A stretch of DNA of 64,000 nt, taken from Aridibacter sp965216195. Its GTDB lineage: Bacteria > Acidobacteriota > Blastocatellia > Pyrinomonadales > Pyrinomonadaceae. A program made the position numbers and the translations under genes. Each line of letters starts with the position of its first letter. Position 1 is the first letter of the stretch. The stretch spans positions 1,612,001-1,676,000 of the forward strand of contig OZ244151.1 of NCBI GenBank assembly GCA_965216195.1. Reading direction: 5' to 3'. The notes under the pieces are model-generated. The model was not told the DNA's origin and ran no database searches. It saw only the letters and a program-made list of their open reading frames with translations. Below, one piece after another: positions 8,212 through 17,059 of the stretch.

Positions 8212-9132
8212 TTAGAATTCCTGCGAAAGCAAATCTATACACGGCTCTAACGCTTCCAGGTATTTACGCCGCGAAATTGTTTCGACGGGGAAAGTTTTAA
8301 TTCCCTCTTGATTTTTAAAAGAAAGAACAGCTTTCCGCCGAGTTTCTTCATTGTCAAACACTCCAAAAACGCTCGATCCGCTTCCGGATAACAACGCTTT
8401 TTTTGCCCCCGTTTTTAGAAGCCGTTTTTTTACAATTTCAATTTCCGGTATTAAAGCAAAAACGCTTTTCTCGAAATCGTTGAAAAACTCAAAACGCCCT
8501 GACTGAAGCCTCTCAGCGTCGTCACAGCAAATTTGAAGAATACTTTTTGAGTCGTTTTTTGTCAAGCGTCGCAAAGCAAGGTTTTTGTAGGCTTTTTCGG
8601 TCGAAATATCAATGTCGGGGGTGACAAGCAGCATATGTTTTTCTTCAATATTTTTGACGCCCGAAATTTCCGTTCCGGTTCCGTTGCCGAGTGCAGTTCC
8701 TCCCCAAAAAAAGAAAGGAACATCTGCCCCAATTCCGGCTCCAAGTGAAACCAAATCCTTTGTTTTAACTGGCAGACTCCAGAGTTTCGCCAGTCCGATG
8801 AGAGCAATCGCGGCGTTTGAAGAGCCTCCGCCCAGCCCGCCGGGAAAGGGTATGTGTTTCTCAAGATGAATTGCGGCTCCAACTTTTACGTCATACTCGC
8901 GAGCTAGTGCTTTAGCAGCTCTTATTACCAGGTTTCGATCATCGGTGGGAAGTTCGGCGGACGTTGATGTCAGATTCAGCTTGTCATCTTCGGAGAATGT
9001 CAGATAGTCGCATAGCGAAAGGGTTTGAAAGACAGTACAGATTTCATGATACCCGTCCTCTCTTCTACCCAAAACCCTTAAAAACCAATTGGTTTTCGCA
9101 TACGAAGGAAGTTTGAATGTGGTTTTGCCCAT
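8212..9132 (-). CDS. ispE: 4-diphosphocytidyl-2-C-methyl-D-erythritol kinase
   Basis: GHMP kinase of the MEP isoprenoid pathway: phosphorylates CDP-methylerythritol. The N-terminal PSYAKTNWFLRVLGRREDGYH is characteristic (K and N near the substrate). The glycine-rich ATP motif is PFPGGLGGGSSNAAIAL at about residues 91-107, followed by GADVPFFFWGGTALGNG. The third GHMP motif is KKALLSGSGSSVFGVF. Length 306 is slightly longer than usual. It is first in the run toward tRNA-Gln, prs and rplY, and divergent from the TonB-like gene across a 175-base gap. Confidence 0.95.
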   Translation of the reverse strand: MGKTTFKLPSYAKTNWFLRVLGRREDGYHEICTVFQTLSLCDYLTFSEDDKLNLTSTSAELPTDDRNLVIRAAKALAREYDVKVGAAIHLEKHIPFPGGLGGGSSNAAIALIGLAKLWSLPVKTKDLVSLGAGIGADVPFFFWGGTALGNGTGTEISGVKNIEEKHMLLVTPDIDISTEKAYKNLALRRLTKNDSKSILQICCDDAERLQSGRFEFFNDFEKSVFALIPEIEIVKKRLLKTGAKKALLSGSGSSVFGVFDNEETRRKAVLSFKNQEGIKTFPVETISRRKYLEALEPCIDLLSQEF

Positions 9133-9248
9133 CCCAAATAGAATAGTTAAACCCGAACCTTTTCACAAACGCTTCGAAAACCGCATTTGCGAACAGATTC
9201 TGCGCAACGCGTGGGGCAAAAAACGCGTCTAAATTTGTAAAAATTTCC

Positions 9249-9276
9249 TTGTATTTATTGCGTTTTTCTGTAAAAT
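9249..9276 (+). promoter_or_regulatory. Putative sigma-70-type promoter of the TonB-like gene
   Basis: TTGTAT (9249-9254), a 16-base spacer, and TAAAAT (9271-9276). Just after the -10 lies a 7-bp inverted repeat, CACACTT (9277-9283) with AAGTGTG (9292-9298), so the transcript 5' end would be structured. The call rests only on hexamer resemblance. Confidence 0.4.
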
Positions 9277-9307
9277 CACACTTAAATAACAAAGTGTGTT
9301 AGAAGAA

Positions 9308-10276
9308 ATGAGAATTCTCATCCTTTTTCAGTCAGCCCTCTGTCTGCTTATATTCTGCTCGGCTGTTTCAGCCCAACAAGCGAGCAAGGGAATAAAAGTA
9401 TCACGAGAGGTGTTGGCCGGGCCCACCGGGGGCTGTTCCAATCTCACAGTAGGAAAAGCCGCACTTTCAGTTCCTCCAAAGTATCCGGATGAAGCAAGAA
9501 CGGCTCGCTTAGGCGGCCGCGTCAAGGTGAGCTTGCTTATTGACGAAAAAGGCGGAGTTTCTAAAATCCTTGGAATCGAAGGACACAAACTCCTGAAAAG
9601 AGCTGCAACGGACGCAGCGCTCAAAATAAAATTCACGCCGACCAAATGTGACGGTGTTCCGATTAGCGTTAAAGGTCTGGTAGTTTACAGATTCAGCCCC
9701 TACGTTTTCACGGAAAGCTATTTCGTTCCGGATTCAATCGAAGGTTTTCTGGACATTGATCGAGATTCAGATTATTACGAACCGATTTTGTATCTAACCG
9801 AAAATTACAAACTAGCGTTTGGTTTTCGCGACAAGAAATTTCACGTATCTTCACCAATCACCCGGGGTGAATTTGCACATTTTTTGCGCAATACCCTGGA
9901 TTTATTGCGCAAACGCGCAGCACTCGCCAAAAAAGACCCGGAGCAGCTAGACCTCTACAGATCATATAATCCAAGAAAAATTGAGTTTGCGAAGGAGATT
10001 GTAGATCTCAATCCGGACAGCCCTTATGCCGAATCGCTTGATGTTTTAATTTCAAAATATGATATCGCGTTTGTAGATAATGAGAAGCGTTTTGTAGGAA
10101 ATCTCCCGATGACACACAACGAGGTTCTAGCTGGTTGGGGGAGGATTTTTGGTTCCGATGCATTGCCGGTAAACTTTGAGAAAATTAAAGAGGGCGACCG
10201 CATTCTTTCTCGCGGTGAATTTGCACTATTTCTTCAGGAAAGCCTTTACGTACTTACCTATAAGGTGCTTCCCTAA
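9308..10276 (+). CDS. Secreted TonB C-terminal-domain protein with SLH-like repeats
   Basis: The frame opens at a GTG (9296), but the ATG at 9308 directly begins a good signal peptide: MRILILFQSALCLLIFCSAV, cleaved near SAQQ. After it comes a TonB C-terminal fold at about residues 50-120 (PPKYPDEARTARLGGRVKVS, then LLKRAATDAALKIKFTPTKC). The second half has two copies of an SLH-like pattern, with YLTENYKLAFGFRDKKFHVS then ITRGEFAHFL, and a second copy ending LSRGEFALFL. There is no N-terminal TonB membrane anchor or Pro-rich spacer, so it is not a classical TonB; it is probably a periplasmic or envelope protein. Function unknown. Confidence 0.75.
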   Translation: MRILILFQSALCLLIFCSAVSAQQASKGIKVSREVLAGPTGGCSNLTVGKAALSVPPKYPDEARTARLGGRVKVSLLIDEKGGVSKILGIEGHKLLKRAATDAALKIKFTPTKCDGVPISVKGLVVYRFSPYVFTESYFVPDSIEGFLDIDRDSDYYEPILYLTENYKLAFGFRDKKFHVSSPITRGEFAHFLRNTLDLLRKRAALAKKDPEQLDLYRSYNPRKIEFAKEIVDLNPDSPYAESLDVLISKYDIAFVDNEKRFVGNLPMTHNEVLAGWGRIFGSDALPVNFEKIKEGDRILSRGEFALFLQESLYVLTYKVLP

Positions 10277-10286
10277 TCAAAACTTC

Positions 10287-11453
10287 TCAATAATCATTTA
10301 GACGGCGCTGAAAACTGTCAAAATTATCTCTCATTTCATCAAGGCTATCCCCGCCAAATTTCTCCCTAAGTGCGTTGGCGAGTTCGATGGCGAGCATAGC
10401 TTCACCAATCACACCCGCAGCCGGAACAGCCGTGATATCCGAGCGTTCGAAAGCCGCAAGATCCTCTTTCTTGGAATCAATATCCACCGATCGGAGAGCC
10501 TTTCTAAGGGTTGCGATAGGTTTTTTATACCCGCGAACGCGAAGCTCTTCCCCGTTTGTAATGCCGCCCTCTAAACCACCTGCGCGGTTCTTAGTTCTCG
10601 TAAATTTACCATCCCGATATTCGATTTCATCATGAACTTCAGAGCCAAAAAGGCTCGCATTTTCAACTCCGCCGCCAATCTCCACCGCCTTTACCGCAGG
10701 AATCGACATAAATGCGCGTGCAATTCTTCCATCAAATTTTTCACCCCAGGAAGTATGTGAGCCAAGTCCAACCGGAACATTTTTCGCGACAACTTCGAAA
10801 ACACCCCCGAGCGTATCACCCTTCTCCTTTGCCTCATCTACCAGCTCAACCATTTTCTTTTGAGCTTCCTCATCGGCGCAATTCAACGGAGCGTCTTCGG
10901 AAATACGCAAAATCTCGTTCCAGCTTTTCCTAAGCGGTTTTTCAGGAATGCTTCCAAGCTTTACAACATGGCTTTTAATCTCTATACCGAATTTGGCTAG
11001 CAACTGTTTTGCAAACGCGCCGCATGCCACACGGGCGGCAGTCTCCCTTGCAGATGCACGCTCGAGCACGTCGCGTAAATCTCGAGTTTGAAACTTTTGC
11101 CCACCGGCCAGATCAGCGTGTCCGGGCCTCGGTCGTTTCACAACGCGCGACTTTTTGTCATCAACTTCAATCTCTTCGGAAGACATCACATCTTCCCAAT
11201 GTTTGAAATCGAGATTTTTAATAAGAATTGCAATAGGCGCGCCGAGCGTTTTCCCGTGGCGTACGCCGGACAAGATTTCGACCTCGTCCTTTTCAATCTT
11301 CATACGTCCGCCGCGCCCGTACCCTTGCTGTCTGCGGCAGAGTTCATAATCGATTTCGGATATGTCGATGTTTAGCCCGGCCGGCAATCCCTCAATTATT
11401 GCCGCGAGTGCCTTCCCGTGGGATTCCCCAGCCGTTGTAAATCTGAATTCCAT
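10287..11453 (-). CDS. aroC: Chorismate synthase
   Basis: Last enzyme of the shikimate pathway: EPSP to chorismate, FMN-dependent. Signatures seen are FTTAGESHGKALAAIIEGLP at the N-terminus, RRQQGYGRGGRMKIEKDEVE, RPRPGHADLAGGQKF, and the ASARETAARVACGA stretch. The frame opens at a TTG at 11462, but the ATG at 11453 (MEFRFTTAGESHG) matches the family and leaves a 5-base gap after the EamA gene. Length 388 is normal. Chorismate made here would feed the mutase at 27842. Confidence 0.97.
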   Translation of the reverse strand: MEFRFTTAGESHGKALAAIIEGLPAGLNIDISEIDYELCRRQQGYGRGGRMKIEKDEVEILSGVRHGKTLGAPIAILIKNLDFKHWEDVMSSEEIEVDDKKSRVVKRPRPGHADLAGGQKFQTRDLRDVLERASARETAARVACGAFAKQLLAKFGIEIKSHVVKLGSIPEKPLRKSWNEILRISEDAPLNCADEEAQKKMVELVDEAKEKGDTLGGVFEVVAKNVPVGLGSHTSWGEKFDGRIARAFMSIPAVKAVEIGGGVENASLFGSEVHDEIEYRDGKFTRTKNRAGGLEGGITNGEELRVRGYKKPIATLRKALRSVDIDSKKEDLAAFERSDITAVPAAGVIGEAMLAIELANALREKFGGDSLDEMRDNFDSFQRRLNDY

Positions 11454-11458
11454 AGATA

Positions 11459-12337
11459 TCAAGCAGGTTTTATTCTTTTTCTAAATACAATTAGGCCAAC
11501 ACTGCCCAAAATTAATACTGCACCAAAGAACGTCTGCAGTTGCAAACGCTCGTCAAGGAAAATGGCTCCGAAAATTACTGCAATCAAAGGCGTTACCAAG
11601 GCAATCGTCATCGCCTTGGTCGATTCGATTCTACTCAAAAGCCAGTAATAAAGCCAAAAAGCCGCAATTGTACCAACTATTGCGAGGTATAAAATGCTAA
11701 AAATCGCCATCGGGGAATAATGAATCTTAAAAGGGCTGCCCTCTTTAGCGAGTGCCAGAATGACTACCGGCAAAATTCCGCAGAGCATTTGCCCAAACAC
11801 AAGACTGGCTGGATGCAGAGAACTCCCTTTGGCCTTCGTCAGTATTGAGGCATGTGCTGCAGCGTATGCACCGACCACGATACCAACCGCTCCGGCAAAG
11901 GCCCAAAAGTTTTCTAATCGAAGTTGCTCAAGAAAAATCACGGCTACACCGCTTAGCCCAACTATCAACGAAAACAACTTTAGCCAGGTAATCGTCTCAT
12001 CGGGTAAGTAAAACCAAGCCAGGAGTAGTCCGAAAATAGGAATCGTCGCCTGGAGCACAGCCGCCAACCCTGACGAAATATACTGTTCGCTCCAAAATAC
12101 GAGACTGTAATTAACAGAAAACTGTAAAACTCCGGTCAACGCCAGAAACTTCCACTGTCCTTTCGTCTTTGGAAACGGAATCTTTAACGACAAGATTATC
12201 GCACCCACTATAATTAGTGCGAGGATGAACCTGATCGAAGCAAATGTGAGGGGAGGCAGGTCTTCGAGTCCGACCTTGATAAATAACCATGTCGAGCCCC
12301 AAATTAAACAAAGTGCAAACCATACGAGGATTTTCAT
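11459..12337 (-). CDS. EamA/DMT-family permease
   Basis: The 292-residue protein has about ten hydrophobic helices in two homologous halves, the 10-TMS drug/metabolite transporter arrangement. It starts MKILVWFALCLIWGSTWLFI with the typical 'WGS' after the first helix, and the second half ends with 'ALVTPLIAVIFGAIFLDERL' followed by GAVLILGSVGLIVF, both standard EamA motifs. Substrate is not predictable. It sits 5 bases upstream of aroC and probably shares its transcript, which could suggest export of an aromatic or related metabolite, but that is only a guess. Confidence 0.9.
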   Translation of the reverse strand: MKILVWFALCLIWGSTWLFIKVGLEDLPPLTFASIRFILALIIVGAIILSLKIPFPKTKGQWKFLALTGVLQFSVNYSLVFWSEQYISSGLAAVLQATIPIFGLLLAWFYLPDETITWLKLFSLIVGLSGVAVIFLEQLRLENFWAFAGAVGIVVGAYAAAHASILTKAKGSSLHPASLVFGQMLCGILPVVILALAKEGSPFKIHYSPMAIFSILYLAIVGTIAAFWLYYWLLSRIESTKAMTIALVTPLIAVIFGAIFLDERLQLQTFFGAVLILGSVGLIVFRKRIKPA

Positions 12338-12393
12338 CAGTAGATTGTAGTGGTTTAAGAGGTTTTCGTCTAAGCTAAAAAGTCTTCACTATC

Positions 12394-12948
12394 CTATTGT
12401 TGCTCGTAGAAACTCAAACAGCTTTCGCCCTGTTTTAGCAGCCTCCAACGTCTGATCGTTTCAATTTCGTCGGGAATGATCTTCTTAGAATGGTGTTCAA
12501 CAATCAATACGCCGGTTTCCTCAAGCAGGTTGGAAGTGTGGTCACCGATTGAGGCCAACACATCGGCGTATTCGTGATCGTATGGCGGGTCGAGGTATAT
12601 TGCGTTCCACGCCGTCCCAGTGTGTTTGGATAGAAACCTCGCGGCTGTGTTGCAATAGACTTCTGTCGTGTCTTCAGAAATACCTAGTAAATCCAAATTA
12701 CGCTCGACTAGTGCGCATGCCCGACGCGATTTATCTACAAACGTCGCATGTCTTACTCCACGAGAAATCGCTTCGATTCCAATTGCTCCAGTCCCGGCAC
12801 ACAAATCTAAAAATCGCGTATCGGGGCCGATTCTCGGAACTAAAATATTAAATAGAGTTTCTTTGAGGCGGTCCGAGGTTGGTCGAGTTTTGCGGTCGGG
12901 AGGACTTTTCAAAACCCTCCCACCATAGAGACCGGCTATAACGCGCAT
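12394..12948 (-). CDS. rsmD: 16S rRNA (guanine966-N2)-methyltransferase RsmD
   Basis: The family start MRVIAGLYGGRVLKSPP and RPTSDRLKETLFNIL are intact, as are the SAM motif I (FLDLCAGTGAIGIEAISRG) and the catalytic DPPY of YLDPPYDHEY. The protein ends SCLSFYEQQ. At 184 residues it is a normal RsmD. It methylates G966 of 16S rRNA in the 30S subunit. The start codon directly abuts the stop of another RsmD-like gene (12949-13764), with no spacer. Confidence 0.93.
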   Translation of the reverse strand: MRVIAGLYGGRVLKSPPDRKTRPTSDRLKETLFNILVPRIGPDTRFLDLCAGTGAIGIEAISRGVRHATFVDKSRRACALVERNLDLLGISEDTTEVYCNTAARFLSKHTGTAWNAIYLDPPYDHEYADVLASIGDHTSNLLEETGVLIVEHHSKKIIPDEIETIRRWRLLKQGESCLSFYEQQ

Positions 12949-13764
12949 CTATGATTTTCGATCGTAAAAACTAATAGCTGTATCGCCTTGAACGACAACT
13001 TTCCAGCGTCTTAAAACACCCAATTTTTCCGGGAAAAACATTTCCGCGTGATGCTCAATTACTAAAATGCCGCCAGGGCAAATCGCGGCCCCGCGTTTTA
13101 GATACGCGAGAACGCTCTCATAATCTGCATCATAAGGCGGGTCGAAATAAACGACATCCCAAAACCGACGGCGCTTTGACATTTTCTTGAGAAACGGAAT
13201 CACTTCCATTTCAAACACTTCCCCGTGGCCCTCATTTATCCCGCACCTTTCCAAATTCTTCCGTATAAAATTACACATCTTCGCAGAGCGTTCGACGAAG
13301 GTGCCAATTAACGCTCCACGAGAAATCGCTTCGATTCCCATTGTTCCAGCGCCTGCACACAAATCTAAAAATCTTCCTGCTCTGACGCGACGAAACAACA
13401 CGCGGAAAAACACCTCCCGTATTCGTCTCGCAGTTGGCCGAACCTTGGGAGAATCTGAGCTTTCCAGATATTTACCTCGATGCTTGCCGTCAGTTATTTG
13501 CATGTCGGAGACAATACTCGGTAACGTTTCACGTTTTGGATATATCTTTTTTGGCTTGCGGTCGAAGCGCTTCTTTGATCGGAAGTTTTTGGCGCCAGAC
13601 GCATTGTATTTTCGCTTACCAGCTGTAAATCCTCCTGAGGATGGCCCTCGTTTATATCGTGATCGCGTGCTTCGAGGTCGATAAGATTTCTCCCCTTCCA
13701 CACCTAACTGGCCTCTTTCGAACCCTTTACGAGCCTTTGCGGCTCCGTGACGTCGGTCGTTCAT
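12949..13764 (-). CDS. Second RsmD-family methyltransferase with Arg/Lys-rich N-terminal extension
   Basis: The C-terminal ~185 residues are homologous to the neighbouring RsmD: RPTARRIREVFFRVLFRRV, motif I FLDLCAGAGTMGIEAISRG, catalytic YFDPPYDADY, and the same ending (GDTAISFYDRKS versus GESCLSFYEQQ). The first ~85 residues are strongly basic (Arg, Lys, Gly, Ser) and probably unstructured, suitable for RNA binding. The DPPY motif suggests an amino-methyltransferase acting on guanine or adenine in RNA, or on DNA, but the target is unknown. The gene is transcribed first and abuts rsmD. Tandem origin by duplication is inferred. Confidence 0.85.
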   Translation of the reverse strand: MNDRRHGAAKARKGFERGQLGVEGEKSYRPRSTRSRYKRGPSSGGFTAGKRKYNASGAKNFRSKKRFDRKPKKIYPKRETLPSIVSDMQITDGKHRGKYLESSDSPKVRPTARRIREVFFRVLFRRVRAGRFLDLCAGAGTMGIEAISRGALIGTFVERSAKMCNFIRKNLERCGINEGHGEVFEMEVIPFLKKMSKRRRFWDVVYFDPPYDADYESVLAYLKRGAAICPGGILVIEHHAEMFFPEKLGVLRRWKVVVQGDTAISFYDRKS

Positions 13765-13970
13765 TTTTGCCCACCCTTATTCGTTGTATGTCTAAAAGGC
13801 AATTCTTCGAGCAGTAAAATGCAATCTTTAGGTGCAAATTGAGGTAACTGATCTAAAATTGTTCTACAACATATTTTAAACCTCTCTTAATATAGATAAT
13901 TGCGTCTCTTTAAATAATAGGTTTCTCAAAGAAATAATTCAACTCTATTTGTACTGTTATTAATACAATC

Positions 13971-16313
13971 TCATCCTATCAACCCGAGCTTAAAACGTTG
14001 GTCGGCTTTTGCAAACCCAATCAAAGTCTCGCGATCTCCCGCAAATTGTTTATCAAAAAGATACTTTTCTGCTTCCTTCCTCGCTAGATCTAGAAGTTCA
14101 AAATCCCGAACTATATTCCCAATCCTGAAATTTTCTATTCCTGATTGCCTCGTACCCAAAATATCGCCTTGACCCCGAATCTCCAGATCCTTTTCCGCAA
14201 TCAAAAACCCGTCAGAAGTTTCCTCCATTATTCCGAGTCGTTCTTTAGCAACTTCCGTTTTCTTGTCGTCGGTCAACAAAACGCAATACGATTGTTCTGC
14301 GCCGCGCCCCACCCTTCCACGAAGTTGGTGAAGCTGCGAAAGACCGAATCTTTCAGCATGTTCGATGATCATCAATGAGGCGTTTGGCACGTCGACCCCA
14401 ACCTCAATTACGGTCGTCGAAACAAGAATATCAATTTCGCCTTCCGCGAAGTTACCCATTATTTCTTCCTTCTCGTCAGGCTTTATCTTTCCGTGAATCA
14501 AACCGATTTCATATTGAGGGAATATTTTCTTGCGCAGCTCATCGTACATTTTTGTCGCCGCTTTTAGGTCCACCTTTTCTGACTCTTCGATTAAGGGATA
14601 AACAACGTAAACTTGCCGTCCAAGTTCGATCTCGCGTTCAATACCGCGATAAACTCCTTTGCGCTTGTCTTCGCCGACAACAACGGTTTTAATCGGTGTG
14701 CGCCCTGGCGGAAACTCGTCAATTATCGAAACATCCAAATCGCCGTAAACGGTCATCGCAAGTGAACGCGGTATCGGAGTCGCAGTCATCACCAAAATAT
14801 CCGGGTTGTGCCCACTTTCCTTCAACTTAGCTCTCTGAACGACTCCAAAACGATGCTGCTCGTCGATTACAGCGAGTCCTAGCTTCTCAAATTCCACTGC
14901 GTCTTGAATTACAGCGTGTGTGCCAATTACTGCGTTTATTTTGCCGTCTTTTATTTTCTCCTGGACCTTTCTTTTCTCCGCCGCCCGCAGGCTTCCGACC
15001 AGTAGATCAACTTCATACCCGGCCCCTTCAAAGAAACCTTTCGCATTCTTAAAGTGCTGCTCCGCGAGGATTTCCGTTGGTGCCATCAACGCCACTTGAT
15101 ATCCATTTTCCATCGCGGCAAACATTGCTAAAAACGCCACAATTGTTTTACCGCTACCGACATCTCCCTGCACCAAGCGGTTCATCGGTGAGTCAGATTC
15201 CATGTCACTAAAAATCTCTTTTATGATCCTGTTTTGCGCTCCGGTGAGCTTAAACGGAAGCAACTTTTCGATTCGGGCATGAGTTTCTTTTGCAATCTGT
15301 ATCTCAGCGCCTTTCGGTTCCTTTGCGCGAACACCTCTCTGATACTGAAGAGCAAACGAGACCCAGAAAAACTCTTCAAAAATCAAGCGTCTGTGTGCTC
15401 GACTTCTAAATCCGGCATATTCTACAAGGCTCGAATCTTCAGGCGGAAAATGTATTTCTTCGAGCGCCTCAGCCCTCGAAACCAGGTTGTGTCCTTTTCG
15501 CAAACTTTCGGGAAGGGTTTCTTTTACCGAATTCTTATCCATTTCTTGAACCACGTTGAAGATTATCTCCCGCAAACGTTTCGTTTGAAATTGCCCAAGC
15601 TTTCGATAAACGGGCACCCGCCTTCCAACGTGAACCATTGCTAATGCGGGAGTCTCAGCATCCTCCTCGAGTTTTTCCTTATCGTTCTTTGCAGACGACG
15701 TTTCCCTCAATTTTTTCGACGCCGCCTCAAAATCTCCCGAACCTTTTGCTGCTTCTTTCAACAAACCAAACTCATCCGGGTTTTCAATGCCCGGAAGTAT
15801 TTCAAGCTCATCAGGTTTGTTTAACTTCAGAGCAAATGTATTTCGCCGAGAATCCCATTCCCATTCTCCATAGGCGACAAATCGGGTCCCCCTTTCAAAA
15901 CGCGCTTTCCAATAACTCACAATATGTGACGCGCTTTTCCCGGAGACAAACCACCAAACAACCACAGGTTTCTGGGTTCGCTCAATGTCGGCTGCGGTAA
16001 TTTCAAAGATAAACAGAGGCGGAGCTTTTCTCGGTCTGTTTTTTCCAACGCGGAATCCCCCGGCTACCCTTACATACAGCTCTACCGACGCCTCAAGCCC
16101 ATCATATAGTTGGTCGAGCGGCATCATGTTAGAACGATCCTCATACCTCATCGGAAAATAGTTTAATAAATCCTCGACGTTTGAAGCTGCTACATCGGTT
16201 TTACCAGCATGGGTCGCTACAGACGCGGCGAGTTTTTTTGACATCGCCGCGGATAAATCGCCAATCTTGTGTTTATGCAGATCAATAATCGATGTCGAAA
16301 GAGAGAGTTTCAT
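13971..16313 (-). CDS. recG: ATP-dependent DNA helicase RecG
   Basis: The 780-residue protein has an N-terminal wedge/OB region (DLLNYFPMRYEDRS near residue 50), Walker A GDVGSGKTIVAFLA, the DEQH box VIDEQHRFGVVQRAKL, MTATPIPRSLAMTVYGDLDV, and motif VI region HQLRGRVGRGAEQSYCVLL. These are the full RecG set. It remodels stalled replication forks and Holliday junctions. The frame opens with TTG at 16316, but ATG at 16313 is more likely and shares its A with the stop codon of the upstream gene (TGATG), so translation is probably coupled. An insert rich in Glu/Lys at about residues 190-215 separates the wedge from the next segment. Confidence 0.95.
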   Translation of the reverse strand: MKLSLSTSIIDLHKHKIGDLSAAMSKKLAASVATHAGKTDVAASNVEDLLNYFPMRYEDRSNMMPLDQLYDGLEASVELYVRVAGGFRVGKNRPRKAPPLFIFEITAADIERTQKPVVVWWFVSGKSASHIVSYWKARFERGTRFVAYGEWEWDSRRNTFALKLNKPDELEILPGIENPDEFGLLKEAAKGSGDFEAASKKLRETSSAKNDKEKLEEDAETPALAMVHVGRRVPVYRKLGQFQTKRLREIIFNVVQEMDKNSVKETLPESLRKGHNLVSRAEALEEIHFPPEDSSLVEYAGFRSRAHRRLIFEEFFWVSFALQYQRGVRAKEPKGAEIQIAKETHARIEKLLPFKLTGAQNRIIKEIFSDMESDSPMNRLVQGDVGSGKTIVAFLAMFAAMENGYQVALMAPTEILAEQHFKNAKGFFEGAGYEVDLLVGSLRAAEKRKVQEKIKDGKINAVIGTHAVIQDAVEFEKLGLAVIDEQHRFGVVQRAKLKESGHNPDILVMTATPIPRSLAMTVYGDLDVSIIDEFPPGRTPIKTVVVGEDKRKGVYRGIEREIELGRQVYVVYPLIEESEKVDLKAATKMYDELRKKIFPQYEIGLIHGKIKPDEKEEIMGNFAEGEIDILVSTTVIEVGVDVPNASLMIIEHAERFGLSQLHQLRGRVGRGAEQSYCVLLTDDKKTEVAKERLGIMEETSDGFLIAEKDLEIRGQGDILGTRQSGIENFRIGNIVRDFELLDLARKEAEKYLFDKQFAGDRETLIGFAKADQRFKLGLIG

Positions 16314-16972
16314 CAAAAAAGTCCTAGAAATTTTCGTCGGGGCGAGCCAATTTTAGGGTTCGCACATTCGTTTAGGTATCCCCCAGGAGTTTCTTCAGTT
16401 AAACCATAATTTTTTCTCAAACGTGCCCGGATTCCCTTGCTGTTGACGCGGACTTTGCCGTCGCGTTCAAACAGAAGTCCCAACGACACACCTTCCTCGG
16501 TGTATTCGCCGCCCCGTCGCTTCAAATATAGTGCTGAAGTTATATGAGCGGATAGCTCCCTCTGATAGGCGGTTGGGTTAAAGATCTCCTTAGCACTGCC
16601 TATCGAAAAACTCGAAAGCATCAACGCAAAATCGCGCGCGTGTTTTCCCTCATGTACAAAAGTGCCTTCGATTCCGCGCTGACCACCGGTATCGATCGTT
16701 TCGCGAGCGATGTTAAGTCTGACATACTTCGCCGCCTCATAAATACTGAGTTCGCCAGAGTTCACAGCCTTTCGCGCCGCTTTTTGATTGTTGAGCTGAA
16801 CACTTCCCGATCCACCGACATTTTCGGCGATATCCAGGAATATCTCGACGTCCGTTTCCTCGATGAATTTTGCCGTTTCCCGCTGAAACCGGTCGCCGTA
16901 GGTTTTAATGTCTTCAAGCGCCCTTTCAATTCTTTTCCGGTCAATTTCGGGAACGTTTTTATGAAATTTCAT
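16313..16972 (-). CDS. Putative small zincin-like protein (HExxH), unknown function
   Basis: I do not recognise a named family. The 219-residue protein has the motif GTFVHEGKHARDFAL with H107-E108-xx-H111, followed about 28 residues later by AYQRELSAHITSALYL, where E139 could be the third metal ligand. This layout matches gluzincin-like metallopeptidases, including 'HEGxH' domains found at the ends of polymorphic toxins. There is no signal peptide and no membrane segment. The N-terminus is helical and charged, and the C-terminus is basic. Its stop overlaps the start of recG by one base, so the two are co-transcribed. Metal binding and protease activity are inferred, not shown. Confidence 0.6.
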   Translation of the reverse strand: MKFHKNVPEIDRKRIERALEDIKTYGDRFQRETAKFIEETDVEIFLDIAENVGGSGSVQLNNQKAARKAVNSGELSIYEAAKYVRLNIARETIDTGGQRGIEGTFVHEGKHARDFALMLSSFSIGSAKEIFNPTAYQRELSAHITSALYLKRRGGEYTEEGVSLGLLFERDGKVRVNSKGIRARLRKNYGLTEETPGGYLNECANPKIGSPRRKFLGLF

Positions 16973-17003
16973 GAACTTCTATTTTTGTGAAATTATATCA
17001 TCC

Positions 17004-17033
17004 ACAAAAAAGAGAAAAGCAATCGCTTTTCTC
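17004..17033 (-). terminator. Rho-independent terminator of atpD-atpC
   Basis: GAGAAAAGC (17012-17020) and GCTTTTCTC (17025-17033) form a perfect 9-bp stem with a 4-base loop. Read on the minus strand it is followed by six T residues, and it lies 27 bases beyond the atpC stop. Confidence 0.9.
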
Positions 17034-17059
17034 CCGTTAAAGATAAATTTTATTTAGTC

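Noticed and set aside
13761..13886. Short minus-strand open stretch ending in TGA that overlaps the RsmD-like start, reading ILDQLPQFAPKDCILLLEEL
   Set aside because: It looks somewhat protein-like but has no ATG, GTG or TTG start within the open stretch. It may be a remnant of a lost gene; not reported as a gene.
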